Source: Ryuthela nishihirai
Lineage: Eukaryota; Arthropoda; Arachnida; Araneae; Heptathelidae
Assembly: GCA_038380435.1 (NCBI GenBank)
Contig: JAWZYU010000001.1
Location: 15,976,001 to 16,040,000 of the forward strand
DNA: 64,000 nt
Direction: 5' to 3'
Program-made: the position numbers and the translations under genes
Part shown: piece after piece, positions 51,091 through 62,794 of the stretch
Position numbering within the stretch: the first letter of the stretch is position 1
Layout: each line of letters starts with the position of its first letter
Notes under the pieces: model-generated
Database searches by the model: none
Told to the model about the DNA's origin: nothing
What the model saw: only the letters and a program-made list of their open reading frames with translations

Positions 51091-52647
51091 TGTTCACACA
51101 CAGTATCTTACTACAACATCAAAAGCTTCTTTTCCTTCAATATGGTGAACTTTCCCTTCTTCGTTTTCTTTCTCTTCTTCTTCATTCTCCGCTTCTTCTC
51201 CGTTCTCTTCTTGGCATACTGCATTGATAATTTCGTCATCATTCAGTGTTTCATTTTCCAACTGTTCATCACCTTTTAACCATCTTTCAGTGTCATCTTC
51301 TTCAAGTGTGTCACATCCAGGTAGCAGTTTAAAGTGATTAAACAGCGAAATATTGTCATTATCCGTCATAGCGTCGGCAGGCGCAGGATCATTCGATACT
51401 TTCGTGTTGTCGTCTGTGTACATTCTACACAATTTTCAACTTTAGACCAAAGTTTTCTCCATGGCTACACAAACATCGCACGAAGCATTACTCCAAAAGC
51501 TCTTGCCAACATGTAGATCACATCCTTGATATTTATTGTTTTCAATGCATTTAAAAGTCCTATTCCGTCATTTTCGGTTTGCTGTAGAATTTCGGAAGGA
51601 AGCTTTTTTTCTGTATCGCCTTTTTAAACTAGCTATTTTTTAACTTTTTAAACAAGCATACCTTGATCTATTGGTTGCACTAAAGATGTTACATTAAGTG
51701 GCAAAAACATGGCTTTTATGCTGTCAGAAATGAGTTCGCTTGGGTGTGTTGGGGCATTGTCGAGAATAAGTAAGGCTTATACAGGCATTTTAAGACTTGT
51801 CAAGTGGTTTTTTACTTTTGGAACAAATTCTGTAAAGAACCATTTTTTTAAACAAATATGAACCTATCCAAGCACACTTTTGAGCTATGTAGTAAACTGG
51901 TAGAGCAACTAAATTTAAATGCTTGAATGCTCGGGGTTTTGCTGATTTCCCAATTACAAGAAGAGGAAGTTGTCCGTACCTGCAGCATTTGTACGCACAG
52001 CCACAGTGATTCTTTTTTTGTTTGTTCTAAATCCTGATGCTGAGATTTCTTGCGCTGTCACAAATGTTTTCGTTGGAAGAAATTTAAAATTTAACCTAGT
52101 CTCATCTACATTGTAGATTTGTTTTACGCAGAGGCCTTCTTCTTCAATAAGCACTAAAAGTTTTTCTGAAAATTCCTTTGCTGCTAAAGGATCAGCTGAC
52201 AACTTCTCGCCGCAAACACCAAGTAATGAACACCATGCAGTTTTTTCCAGTGAGAAAGCCATCCCTCGCTTGCTGAAAAATCTCCCCCATTATTTATTTT
52301 AGAATGAAGGATTAATGCTTTTTCTCTCAAGATTGGCCCACTTGATTGGCTTTCCCTTTTCGACACTCTTCTTGCATGAACCAGACTCGACTTGAGTACA
52401 AAAAACTTGTAAAGATTTTCTATTCCTTCTCATCATCATTCTATTCTTCTCATTCATCATTCATTCTATTCTTCTCATCATCATTCATTGTATTCTTCTC
52501 ATCATCATTCCATGTCATTTAACGTGCTTTTACCAAAACCTAATTTATCACAAATATACTTTACTGGATCACCATTGTCAATACGTCTAAAGCTTTTAAT
52601 TTCATCTCTATCCAAACGACATCACGCTTACGTTTTCACCCACTCAT
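51091..52647 (-). pseudogene. Tigger/jerky-like transposase, fragmented
   Basis: The ATG at 52,647 opens a CENP-B-like N-terminus (KRKRDVVWIEMKLKALD). Further pieces: SSGPILREKALILHSKINNG and ASEGWLSHWKKLHGV (second DNA-binding half, near 52,300), VKQIYNVDETRLNFKFLPTK with the first catalytic Asp (near 52,100), KRITVAVRTNAAGTDNFLF, then past a break PVYYIAQKCAWIG, a second Asp region with [12 protein letters not shown] (near 51,740), and the acid C-terminal tail (WLKGDEQLENETLNDDEI, 51,430-51,094). Cut-and-paste DDE enzyme of the pogo/Tigger group. Many breaks; a TTCTTCTCATCATCATTC run (52,430-52,512) has expanded in the N-terminal part. Confidence 0.85.
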
Positions 52648-52897
52648 TTTGTACGATACAATAATTAATAGATCACAACACACACTCCTGTATACACACA
52701 ATACACTGTAATATTCACAAAGAGGAGCTGAAGCAAATATGTACTATACTATAAACAAAACACGCGTCGACTTGTTCCGCTTCTTGGAACTGAAGGAAAT
52801 AAACAAAACAAGCGACGACTTGCCTTCCACTTCTTGGAACGACCATTTAAAGCGGAGGCCGGTTGAGCCGAGACCGCATAAGAGAGAGTCTACTCTG

Positions 52898-53570
52898 CTG
52901 TGCTTCCAAGGGGATCAGACCGGTTGGTACATAAATCTCCCCAGTCCATGTGGTCTTCAAAATGGACAGAGGACCAGTAAGTCTTTTCCTTACTGTAAAT
53001 GAAAGGGGGGCAATGCCGGTGGTGGCATTGGGCACTTCTCTATAGGCCCATAAGAGAAAGGGCAGATGCCCAATCCCGAGGTTTTTCTCGGATTAGATGG
53101 TGCATCATAGCGTTCAACACCTGGTTCCAGCATTGAACTAAGCCATTTGACTCGGGATGTGCTGGAGTAGAGAAACGTGGTGATGCTATTAATCCTCTGG
53201 ATGAATTCTTACATGAAATTAGATGTGAAATTCGGTCCTCTGTCGCTGGCTATCACATGAGGTACCCTGGTTGTAGAAAATATTTGGAGTAGTTCTTCAC
53301 ACGTCACCTCAGCAGTTATCGGTGAAAGGCAAGTGGCCTCAGGTCATCTGGTATGCTGATCCAGTAAGCACAATATGGACTGATGTTTCTGTCTTGACTC
53401 TGGAAATACCGAACCAATAATATCAATATTCACAACCTGGAAGGGGTGCTCAGGCCGAGTTACTAGCATGAAAAGTAACTTTTCGAACCTTTTATAAGCC
53501 GTCTGTAGTTGACAATTCTTACAATGTTTGCAATATTCTCGAACATCGCTCAATAGATGAAATATTTCAA
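52898..53570 (-). pseudogene. Old gypsy integrase, zinc-binding and catalytic part
   Basis: REYCKHCKNCQLQTAYK gives the Cys pair of the HHCC module (53,530), FQVVNIDIIGSVFPES the first catalytic Asp, ILCLLDQHTR, WPEATCLSPITAEVTCEELL and VIASDRGPNFTSN the second Asp. It then breaks at a stop and runs on through PFSYGPIEKCPM to GLIPLEAQQS, where Tigger is inserted. Integrase would join the cDNA to host DNA. Confidence 0.85.
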
Positions 53571-53674
53571 TGTTTCGAGTGATTTACGTAGCTTTATATG
53601 ACCTTATCAAAGGCTAGAATGGGTCAAAACTATTTCTTGGGTCCTTCGTTCTAAGGCTAACACCAGCTGATGTA

Positions 53675-53887
53675 CAGTCGCTCAAAAAAGTATCCGAACA
53701 CCGCGGTTGATTATAGAATTCAGAAAAAATATCTGGCAACGTTTTTTTTAGAAATTAGTGATCTGGCAACCTACGTGTCACGTGACACGAAGGTTGCCAG
53801 ATCACTAATTTCTAAAAAAATCGTTGCTAGATATTTTTTTGAATTCTGTAATCAAACGTAGTGTTCGGATACTTTTTTGAGCGACTG
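53675..53887. mobile_element. Palindromic TA-type MITE, copy 2 (213 bp)
   Basis: CAGTCGCTCAAAAAAGTATC at the left, its complement at the right, centre GTGTCACGTGACAC, TA on both sides (53673-53674, 53888-53889). Same length as copy 1. It interrupts the old gypsy between protease and integrase. Confidence 0.92.
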
Positions 53888-54099
53888 TACTCTCTCTCTC
53901 TTAGGATCCGATCAGAATGGTATAAAAATCCATCTTTGAAATAGTAGGAATTCTTCCCTTTTCGTGCATCCTGTTGAACGCTTTCCAACGTGTATCACGG
54001 GTCTGCAATTATCAGAATAATTCCGCCTCCCCACACTCCCCTATCACCTCAAGTACCATCTGCACATCTCCGTTGGGATTTTGCTCTGTCTATAGACTT

Positions 54100-54345
54100 A
54101 TTTCACAACTAAGTGTCTGTTGAATGATTTCGGCAGCTAACTCTGAGATTGAACGATATTCACATTATCAGAATCAGCCTGGACCGAAATAGGGATGTTG
54201 TTTAGTGGTAGTATGAGATTGTTCCCAAAGGCAGACCTGAGAAGCATTTTTCCACTTGGTTGCCTACATGCTACTGGCACATGTTTCTGGCGAATTAGAT
54301 TTATTTATGCCCCCGTATCCAGCAGAGCACTGATCACTTGCCCCC
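54100..54345 (-). pseudogene. Old gypsy protease
   Basis: VISALLDTGA, a stop, then INLIRQKHVPVACRQPSGKM and LPLNNIPIS. The active-site Asp-Thr-Gly is intact but the codon after Ala is a stop. A retropepsin would cut Gag-Pol. A run of 16 C (54341-54356) directly precedes it. Confidence 0.75.
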
Positions 54346-54439
54346 CCCCCCCCCCCAACATAAAATGGGAACTTTCTTCAAGAGCGATTTTTTAGTTCAC
54401 ACTGCTGTCGAGACTTCTCGTTTTGCCATTCCAAACCAT

Positions 54440-55667
54440 CTCTTACCTCTGTAAATACTCATGCAGTGACCCCAGCTGCAACTAAATCACACCTTTCCTC
54501 ATCACTCCTATCATCATCCTCATCCTCTGCGATGGTTATCCTTCGTACCACATAGGAAGAAAGAAACAGTAATTGTTTCTTTCTTCCTATGTGGACATTC
54601 GCGAGCAAAATGATTATATTCCCCACAGTTGGAACGTTCTTTCCTTTTTCGAAGTGGTTTCCGTTCTTTGGGTCTCTCATTTTCTCTACAGTTAGCGGCA
54701 CTGCCATTCCCACTGTTCTCATTAAAACTCGATTCATGGTTTACCATTTCTCGAACATTGTGACTCAACCGTGTTTTACCAGTTCCTGACTCTAGACAGC
54801 TATCTAAATGCAGCTCCACTATATCAGCTAACTCTAGAGGCTTTAGCATCCATCAGCTGCTCTCTGTATTACAAATTGTCTTGTGGCTGCCGGCAGTTCC
54901 CGTTTGATCTTATCACACACATGATAATTTTACACTCCTCAAAATCTTTAATTTTTCTGCTATCCCAGTAATGTGAAAGCAGAGCAGAGAGTCTAGCAGA
55001 AAATTCCGCAGAGCTTTCGCTATCCCTTTTTTTTTGGCTGTTCGAACCGCCTGTGATATTCTGTGGTTGTCAGTCGACACTGATGTAAGATTATTTTTTT
55101 CAGTTCATCGTAATCTCCTGTCTCTGCTGGTGGTAGTTGGGCGATAATAGGCCGCAACGTCTCACCTAATAGTGGTGCCAACAGTTTTCCTCTTATGGAG
55201 GCAGGTACATGATCAGCCTCATAAATTGCCTTCACTTGCTGGAAAAGAAAAGCCATTTCACCAACCTCTTGCGTAGCTTGCCCATTGTATGCTTTAGTAG
55301 CTACGAATACCAATGCAGCCTATCCAATTCCCTAATATCGGGGTCGGCACCTTCCATAACCAAGACTGTGAAATCGTTGCCCGAGGCTGAGCTGTCTCAC
55401 CTGAATCGCAATTTAGGCGACTCCAATGCATGAGCTCCGTCTAATTCCTCCATCATAATCTTCTTATATTGCCTTTCTTGTTCTCTTATTTTATCTTATC
55501 TTTCTTTCTCCCTTATCATATCTTCTCTCTCTTCCCTCCTAAGTTGGATCTCCATCTGCTTTATTTGACATTCATTCCCCTCCCCAGACATACCCAATCT
55601 CACAGACAGTGCTTTTGATGCAGCTAGTCGGGTCGCGAAAGTCGTATCACCAGCGTCTTCACTCATA
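54440..55667 (-). pseudogene. Old gypsy Gag
   Basis: The start ATG at 55,667 opens MSEDAGDTTFATRLAASKA with a long charged helix (QMEIQLRREEREDMI), followed by the capsid-like part FLFQQVKAIYEADHVPASIR and DYDELKKIILHQCRLTTTEY (55,313-55,020), and after further breaks a zinc knuckle with NCGEYNHFARECP near 54,620, whose first Cys reads Arg or Ser. Gag would bind RNA and form particles. Several frame changes and stops. The knuckle codons overlap a perfect 21-bp inverted repeat. Confidence 0.78.
54548..54594. repeat. Perfect inverted repeat, 21-bp arms
   Basis: CCACATAGGAAGAAAGAAAC(A) at 54548-54568 and its exact complement at 54574-54594, with GTAAT between. The right arm with its flank is ordinary gag sequence (CPHRKKETI), so the left arm is an inverted copy of it. 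Confidence 0.95.
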
Positions 55668-55879
55668 GGGCAATCATCCTCCCCTCTATTAGCATTCGCT
55701 CCCTCTCCATGTCTACGTAAGGTAGTAGAGTAGAGTATTCTGTATTCTTTCCCCTGTTGTATCGTGAGATCCAGCGTTTTCGTTTCCCTACTCGTATTTT
55801 ACATAAAATAAAATGGCACTGGCAGAAATCAAAACACGCAATAAAGCTAAGTTTAAGAAGCCTCACCCAAACTGAGTCC

Positions 55880-55990
55880 CGCAGTCCGACAGACCCTTGA
55901 CAGGTTATGTGTGCAGAACATGGCTCTCGCCTAACCAACTGTAGCATCAGGGGGATGCATGTTATTCCAAAATGGGAGCATCCTTGAACC
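55880..55990 (-). repeat. LTR remnant of the old gypsy (5' side)
   Basis: GAACATGGCTCTCGCCTAAC, CAACTGTAGCATCAGGGGG and AAAATGGGAGCATCCTTGA match 36,630-36,720. The minus-strand gag starts about 210 bases further on. A run of 12 C follows at 55989-56000. Confidence 0.65.
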
Positions 55991-56000
55991 CCCCCCCCCC

Positions 56001-59000
56001 GTTACACTTTTGCCGGTTCGATTTTGTTTCTTGGCTTCCCCCTCCCCACCACGATATTTTTCTAGATTAGGGGTTGCACAAGTTTAATAACTTTTAGCTC
56101 CATTACCGTTACTAGCATTCTCGAGTGGGAGGGGGTCATAACCTCTTTGCCCCTCCTAGACCCGTCCCTGATTAGAAGAATGGTTATTCCCATTAGTTAT
56201 TCAAAGTAAATAAATATCAATCAGTTCTTATTAACCGTTATAAATATTTCTCAAAGGTATTGCTCCAGATTTATGCCCATTATTTTGTCACACCCTTATT
56301 TCAACTCCGCCTTTAAATAAGTACATTGCTATGACAACACAATCTTGCTACATGTATTTTTATACATTCAAGCAGAGTGAGATTACTCCGTTGTGCATCA
56401 AATATAATGACTAAATCCTCAGCCGATGCATACAGTCTCAGATTCAGCAGTCGAGTTGGATATTCTCGAAAGAACAATCGTTCTCTCTTCTTCATGGTCA
56501 GTCGCTACCTTGAGAACAAGCCGAACTAAGACGATAATGGTAACTAACAAAGTCAGCTTCTCTTCCTTGTTCGAGTGGGAGGAAATGAATTACTACAGAA
56601 TGAGACACTAACACTTCATTAAATTTTCTCTTTTATTACAAACAACATATAACATTTAATTCACTCCGAAGCAATCTTTAATATTAAAGTAATTAATGTA
56701 AAGCAACACTAGACTCGTGTATATCTCTAGCCATGAATACAAACCAAGTAATTATTACGCAGTGAGATAGTCAATACATGACACTCAAACCTGCAAGCCT
56801 TATGAAATGGATAAGAGAATCTTGCTATCCTTCTAGGAAGGAAAGCTTTAGTGTGGCCGGTAACTACAAAAACAAGTCTAAACATTCTTGATTAGACTAA
56901 ACACTCTTGGTTTATTTTAACGCTCTCCCTTTCACGAAGAAATTTTCGCAAATGTTTCTCATTAGTTTCATTCTCTGTGGAGTCTTCCTCTCCTGTAAGA
57001 CCGCAATGATACTTGTGTGGGCCTGAACATTGTGTGGAAAATATACAGGCTATCTGGTAGATATTTGATGTGCTGTGTTCTTTTTTTTTTGTTTTCAATT
57101 AGAGCTGCTTTAACAATCAGTAATGATAAGTTATGCTAACATCATTTTTCCAGTTGCATTATAGTTAATAGTTGCAGATTTAAACGTTTAGCCTGTCCAA
57201 ACTTAAACGTATAGCTTTTGATAAGCATATCCGTGGCCGTTAGGAAAAGTCAAGAATCACATGGCACATTACCGCATGTGTGGAACTGTCGAATAATATG
57301 GATTCTTTTACATCGCTTTCGTATGCATTGACGTCCTTAGCTGATTGTTCACACGATGCAAGGAAAGATGACAGTCTGACGATAATGCTGGAAACAATTC
57401 AAGAAATCCTTACTTTGCATTTCCAATATTTTGAGAAAAGTTTTTGAAAGTGTTAAAAAAATTACCATTTTTGCTGTCAAACTACGCAGACTTTGCTTTG
57501 GTTTACAATGGCAAGTCCAAATGGAATGCTATTTTGAAAAATGGGCAAATATTTTGAGACCTTAAATGAATTCTAGCAGTTATTCTGAAAGGGAAACACG
57601 TTTAAGAAGTCAGTTTTTCTTTCCTAAATTTCCTTTTGAAAATGAATCATTATTGCACAACTGTCAGTTGATCAGAAAAATCGATTAAAAATGTTCTAAA
57701 CTGAAAGCATCATTAGCTTGTTACATTAAAACTTTTATGTAAACAAAAAAGAAATAATAACATATTCTCAATGTCATTAAAGTAAAAATTTACTTAAATG
57801 AGAAACAAAAAAGGAGATTAAAGAATGAAATGGAAAATGCAAGAAGGAAATATAAAAACAAAGCTCTTTGTTTTACTCTTAAGGTAACCAAAAGATCGTT
57901 GGCTGGAAGATGCATATTAGTTCAGAATTTCTTAAAAAAGCTCGTCTTAATGCACTCGTAATTAGGTAACTGTTTATTTTGTTATTGTTTTAATTACATA
58001 TTTTGCCGCAGTGTATCTAGCAAGATAAAAAGACGTAGTCATGATGAACTCACGTTGTTCAGTAGTCGCATTTCATATGGATGAGCTAATTGTTTTCTGG
58101 ATTATTGTGTCTAGAACAGGGATCTTTTTTTTTGGCTGGAATGATAAAGAAACTGCTTTACGAGATAAAGCTATTGCAAAATGATCATAAAAATTTGCAA
58201 ATTGAATTGCCAATGAGAGTGCATAAATATACTTATTCTTCGGTTTTAAAGGGCATGAAACAAATTATAGTCTGCTTTTATGCCAATTATCTAATTTTTA
58301 ATTTCTTCGAAAAAATAATTGTAGCATCTAGATTTTTAAAACGGGTCATTAAAGTGAATAAGTCTGCAGCAAATTACTCAAAACATTTGTGTTCCCTTTG
58401 AGCTCGGCTATTTTATTGTTTATTATTTTCAAAGAAGTTTCAAGAATTCGTGTTGCCCTAGACAAGTAATGAGTTATTTCCCTCCTCATAAGATTTGCAT
58501 GGTTTAATTATTAATGCTTAGATTACATGTAAAAACCTCGTTAACTAAATGTGTGAAATTGAAGAACAATGTCGATTCGCACATAATTTATATTAACCAT
58601 TTAACTTTTGCTTTTTTTAGCGTAACAAGATAATATTGAGCATTTTTGGACTTTTGCAATATATGCAGAATATTAATTTTTTTAATACGTTTCGAGAATA
58701 ATCCGAACTAAGATGATAATAGTAACTAACAAAGTCAGTTTGCCTTCCTTTTTCAAGTGGGAGGAAATGAATTAATACAGCAAAAGAAACAGTTTCTTGT
58801 TCCAAAACATTTTATATTCCCGTTTGAAAAGCTACCCAGTTTCTAATGTAAAAAATCCCTGCTAATTGCAAAATATAAATATCTCTCCTTTCTTTTGGAT
58901 TTTTTTATGAAATGAAGAGTTGTTTATAAATAATGTCAAGAGATTGATATAACAACCAATCGTTTTTTGCCTTCACAGATTAAAATATTTCTAGTACTGA

Positions 59001-59369
59001 GTAACACAAATTTTGTATATTGAACTTTAGCGGTTTTTTTTTTCCATAAAAACATAAGTTTTGCTACAGAAATAAAACATATACTGAAATACACCATTTC
59101 ATTCTTCCAGAGTAATGACTGTCATACGTTTTGTATTTTGTTATTTTATTACAAAATTTAATTAATTGAAGGACTGATTATTACATTGTGTTACTGTCAA
59201 AATATGTGGAAAAGATGAGACAAGGAGAAGACCATTTCAAAGTTTAGAAACAATTTATTACAGAAACTCCCATATAAGAAAAATATTATCAGGATGGGAT
59301 ATTTTCATGGGCATAGAAACACGTATAGGAATTAGATACAACCATGTCAACTATTCTAACTTGGCTTAA
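56001..59369. other. Unassigned AT-rich stretch with one repeated block
   Basis: No recognised gene or element. A block of about 100 bases (56,515-56,605: CCGAACTAAGACGATAATGG, AGTGGGAGGAAATGAATTA) recurs at 58,702-58,778 with about 85% identity by eye. A plus frame of 103 codons (58090-58401) has no recognisable motif and is rich in Lys, Leu and Phe. Confidence 0.4.
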
Positions 59370-59555
59370 TTGGGTGGCCATTTTTCTTAACCGAAACGCG
59401 CTAGGCTACTGATCATAGTTTCCTTTTTGTGTTATCTTTCTGCTGAGGTCTCGCCTTCCTCGCATATCTTCTCTGTGACGTATTAAACTGACAAGCTACC
59501 TTTCAGACCTCTATAGGAAGCAGCTCCTTGAGGGGCAGTTTATATATATATTTTG
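59370..59555 (+). repeat. SINE-B, diverged
   Basis: GGGTGGCCATTTTTCTTAAC degraded head, CTTTCTGCTGAGGTCTCGCC, CTGACAAGCTACCTTTCAGA and AAGCAGCTCCTTGAGGGGCA with a T/A-rich tail. Confidence 0.75.
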
Positions 59556-61407
59556 TTTTAAACGATTGCATAATAGTTTTATTTCGTCATATGCTTATAT
59601 TCCAGTTAGGAATGAAATGAGTGAATTAAAATATTTTATGGAATATATACACTGTGTGATCATTGAATTATGGCCATCCCACCTAAATGTTATGTTAATG
59701 GGAAGCTAATTTCGAAGCTCTATAACTTTTAAAATAAGCGTTTTATGGGAAAATGTGACTAAATTAGAGAGTGCTGCTCCCCCCACCCAATCCCCCCAAT
59801 AATAGGGATCTTTCTTGTTTTCCACCCTCTCTTTTACCCCAGCAGGATAGGTATATCTTTCTCATACTTCTCGAAATGTGGACCCGATGTATCTATCAGA
59901 GTTAGTTCCCATTGGACATATTGTTGTTTTCGTCTTTTGGGTCCTACACTCCCCCATTCTTCCATCTTTTCTTTCCAATGCATGCACTGGTGAAGAGAAC
60001 ATCCTGCAGGCTAAGGATGCTAGAAATTGGTACCAGCTGAGAGTGCTACCTGAGAAGAAGATCCCAGCAAAAGCAAAAACAAGTTCAACAACATGGCGAA
60101 CTCCTAGCCGTTCAATCACCTTCCGACACCAGCGAACCAATCAACAAGTGCTCCCAGATGGTTTTTGGTGATATCTCAGGCTAGCACTAGCCAAGTGCAC
60201 AGAGAATGACTTTCTAACACTTGGTCTACTTGCTGCGAATTCATCGTTAGCCAGACTCTCTTTCGGTGCTCCCGAGAGTACCTAATTCAGTTGTTCCTTT
60301 GTTCTTTGGCTTTCTGGGGCAGACGGGTGTTTCTGCTACAGGGCTCCACTGGAGGATGGCTCTTGGAAGAATGCAAATGGCGTCGTGTTTTTGGGATCTA
60401 TGGGGAAATTTAGACAGCTTTTGGACCCTAGCTTCTCCGTGGGCGTTTATCACGGCGTTTTTTTCTTACTCAGGGACACTTTGGGTGGTATTGGGCTACG
60501 GGGGGACCTTTTTAAAAAACAGGGCTCACTTTTGGGGGTCTGGGGAGGGTACACGGAACATTGTTATTTGTTTGTGCAAAAATAAATTTGTTGTTGAAGT
60601 GGAATGATCCTGTACTGAGCTAATTATTCGGTTTTCTCTTTGATCTTGTTTCTGCACTTGGAGTTGTCGGACGAAACCACCCATGTAGAGAATTAACTCA
60701 TCTCATCAGTAAATTAAATATTTTGGCACCAGGCCCACTTTCTATGGAATGTTGAGCTTGGTGAAAAACACAACTTTTGCTGTACTCTCTTGCCGTCATT
60801 TTTTATTAATTTTTCCTTAACGTCAGGCCACTCCAAGACACTCAGGGATGGTCAGGATAATATATCAATATTTAGTGTTGACAGAATGCAACTACTTCAA
60901 AATGATGCAGCTTCATTGGTCGTAGTGTAGTTAAGAACGCAATGGAAACAGCAGTTGAGACATTTTGGTAAGGGAGAAAACATAAGTATTACGTTTTATA
61001 AAATAGGTAGCTTCTACTTATTGTTGCTATTGTTTATGGTAGTGATCAGCAGAATTTTTCAAATTGACACATTTTTACATTAATTGAAATTGCCGTTTTA
61101 CATATAAATCTTTAGTTTCAGATTTTAAATCACAGTTTCAGAAAGCGGTTAGAAAATAAGAATGGTTTCATAAACAGTTATTCCATTTTGCACACATCTC
61201 TCCAGCCAGCAGGATATTCCTAAAACATTCTGTAGCAAATAGCTATGAAATGGGGAAAGTCATAGATTATGAAACATTGCCCATCCCTGCTATGCTCTCC
61301 ATAAGAAGCAATGGTTTAAACAATAATTCCATCTTATTTCTCGATGCAAATGATACATATCATCATAATTTCATCATAATTTATCAAACGAAATTTATCA
61401 CGTAATG
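59556..61407. other. Unassigned stretch, GC-richer at 59.87-60.6 kb
   Basis: 59,870-60,600 is clearly less AT-rich than its flanks and has overlapping open frames on both strands (59862-60171) but no recognisable motif. AAAATAAATTTG near 60,580 could be a polyadenylation signal, so a solo LTR is possible; I found no second copy or duplication to support it. Confidence 0.35.
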
Positions 61408-61819
61408 CAGTGGTTCTCAAAGGGTGTGCCACGAAATTCGTCAGACGTGCCGCGTGATTTAGGATGATATTAAAGATAAAAGGAAACGTATAAACCATTT
61501 TGTCGCTACTTTCTCTCCTGATTCTCCATTTAAGTATTTTCCGTTTAATCAAAACTTATCCATATTAATGTTAAAATCAAAAGTAACAGGAAACATTCCC
61601 ATAACACGTACGCACTAACCTCAATACAAGTCAGAACTTGAACAGAATAGTTCTGCACGTAAACTCATGACCTCACAGGAATGGCTATTATTGAAAGAAT
61701 GCAAAAACTGCGCATGCTCGAGTCTACCGTAGCGTTGCCAAGTTAGATTTTTAGTGTACCGCTTGTATTCAGCGCGAAAAATAGTGTGCCGTGAGCAAAA
61801 TGAAGTTTGAAAATAATTG
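61408..61819. mobile_element. hAT-type MITE, diverged (412 bp)
   Basis: Left end CAGTGGTTCTCAAAGGGTGT with GCCACG; right end, inverted, resembles it (CAATTATTTTCAAACTTCAT, then CACGGCACAC). Flanks ACGTAATG and ATGTAGAG agree at six of eight positions. CAGTGGTTCTCAAA ends are typical of hAT MITEs. No coding frame. Confidence 0.6.
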
Positions 61820-62794
61820 ATGTAGAGTATATAAAAATCTCTCCAGAAACCAGTGTAAGACTGATATGTTCAATGATATTGTATTCTGTGAAGTTGTTTC
61901 TAAAGCAAGGAAATTGTAAAAGAAATAATTTTAAAAAATCGTTCTTGCATGCACACTAAAAAACAAAAATAAATAAAGAATTAAATGCGGGTTTCTTTTT
62001 AGAAAAAAGAAATTTTTTTGTCTCTCTACCTTCCTTTGAAAGTTATTTGAGTAAGTCAATCATTAGTAATTTGTTTCACGACGCGATAGGTATTTTTATT
62101 TATTTATTTATTACTCCATAAGAGGGATTTAGTTCAAAGGAATTAATCCCTCTCGTAGAATAATAAATTTCTAGAATAATAAATAGGTATCGCAATTAAG
62201 TTCATTTTCTACTTAGACGTCCCTTTATTATAAAGAAATTATTTATTAATGGCGAGAATGTTCTATACCAATGATCCTCAACCTGTGTTTCGAGAAGTAT
62301 TTTGCTGTCATCATCCCTTTTCATAAGCTTAATTCCTCTCAGATATCGTTATTAGTAAAGTTAATAGTTATTATTTGGATATCTTTATTAGTTAAAAATT
62401 GCTGGAATTGTTTTCAAATATTCCTATTAATATTGACTACCTAGTTATACCCGAGTTCATTAATTTGATATTTTGCAGCATATTTATATTCTTATTTGCT
62501 GTATTGAAATCTATTATTCTTGTTCCATGATAAGAAAGAAAAGTTTCATTTATCATGCGTCCACATTTGTCCTTTTCGGAAGACCTCGTTGCAGGTTTGA
62601 TAATTGAATACGCCCCACTTATGCAAAAGACTGGTCTGCAAAATATCTCAAGAGTTAGTGTAGAGCATAGATTCCCAACGGGGGCGATACTGCCCCCCCA
62701 GTGTGCGCTGGAGCCTTCCATGGGTGCGGTAGCGGATCCAGAGGCAAATGGGGGGGGGGGGGGGGGGCGTTGAGGCAGTCAAGAGGGGCGGTCA
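61820..62794. other. Unassigned stretch with an 18-base G run
   Basis: TTTATTTATTTATTA at 62,098 and a GC-rich spot at 62,670-62,770 (CCCAACGGGGGCGATACTGC, 18 consecutive G at 62750-62767). The latter resembles a DNA transposon end of the type beginning with a 'CCCAAC' word, but no partner end was found. Confidence 0.4.

Larger units (their letters stand above)
48688..52897 (-). mobile_element. Tigger/jerky-like (pogo superfamily) transposon carrying two guests
   Basis: Left tip CAGTAAATTTCCTCTTATCC and, inverted, right tip CAGAGTAGACTCTCTCTTAT form imperfect terminal repeats; TA flanks the left tip (48686-48687). The transposase reads on the minus strand from 52,647 to about 51,090. A SINE-B (48832-49022) and, inside its tail, a pogo-like element (49025-50946) are inserted in its 3' region. 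The element itself splits the old gypsy integrase. Confidence 0.8.
36470..55990 (-). mobile_element. Old Ty3/gypsy retrotransposon, split by at least five insertions
   Basis: Minus-strand pieces between two LTR-like segments: gag (55.67-54.44 kb), protease (54.35-54.1), integrase (53.57-52.90 and 48.69-48.40), linker and RT start (47.93-47.28), RT palm (45.97-45.53), RT end and RNase H (37.51-37.07). Foreign DNA between them: palindromic MITE, Tigger transposon, IS630-type fragment, twin GC-rich elements, and the young LTR element. The order puts integrase before RT. An extra integrase fragment at 47.12-47.27 shows one rearrangement or a second copy. Every piece carries stops. Confidence 0.7.
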
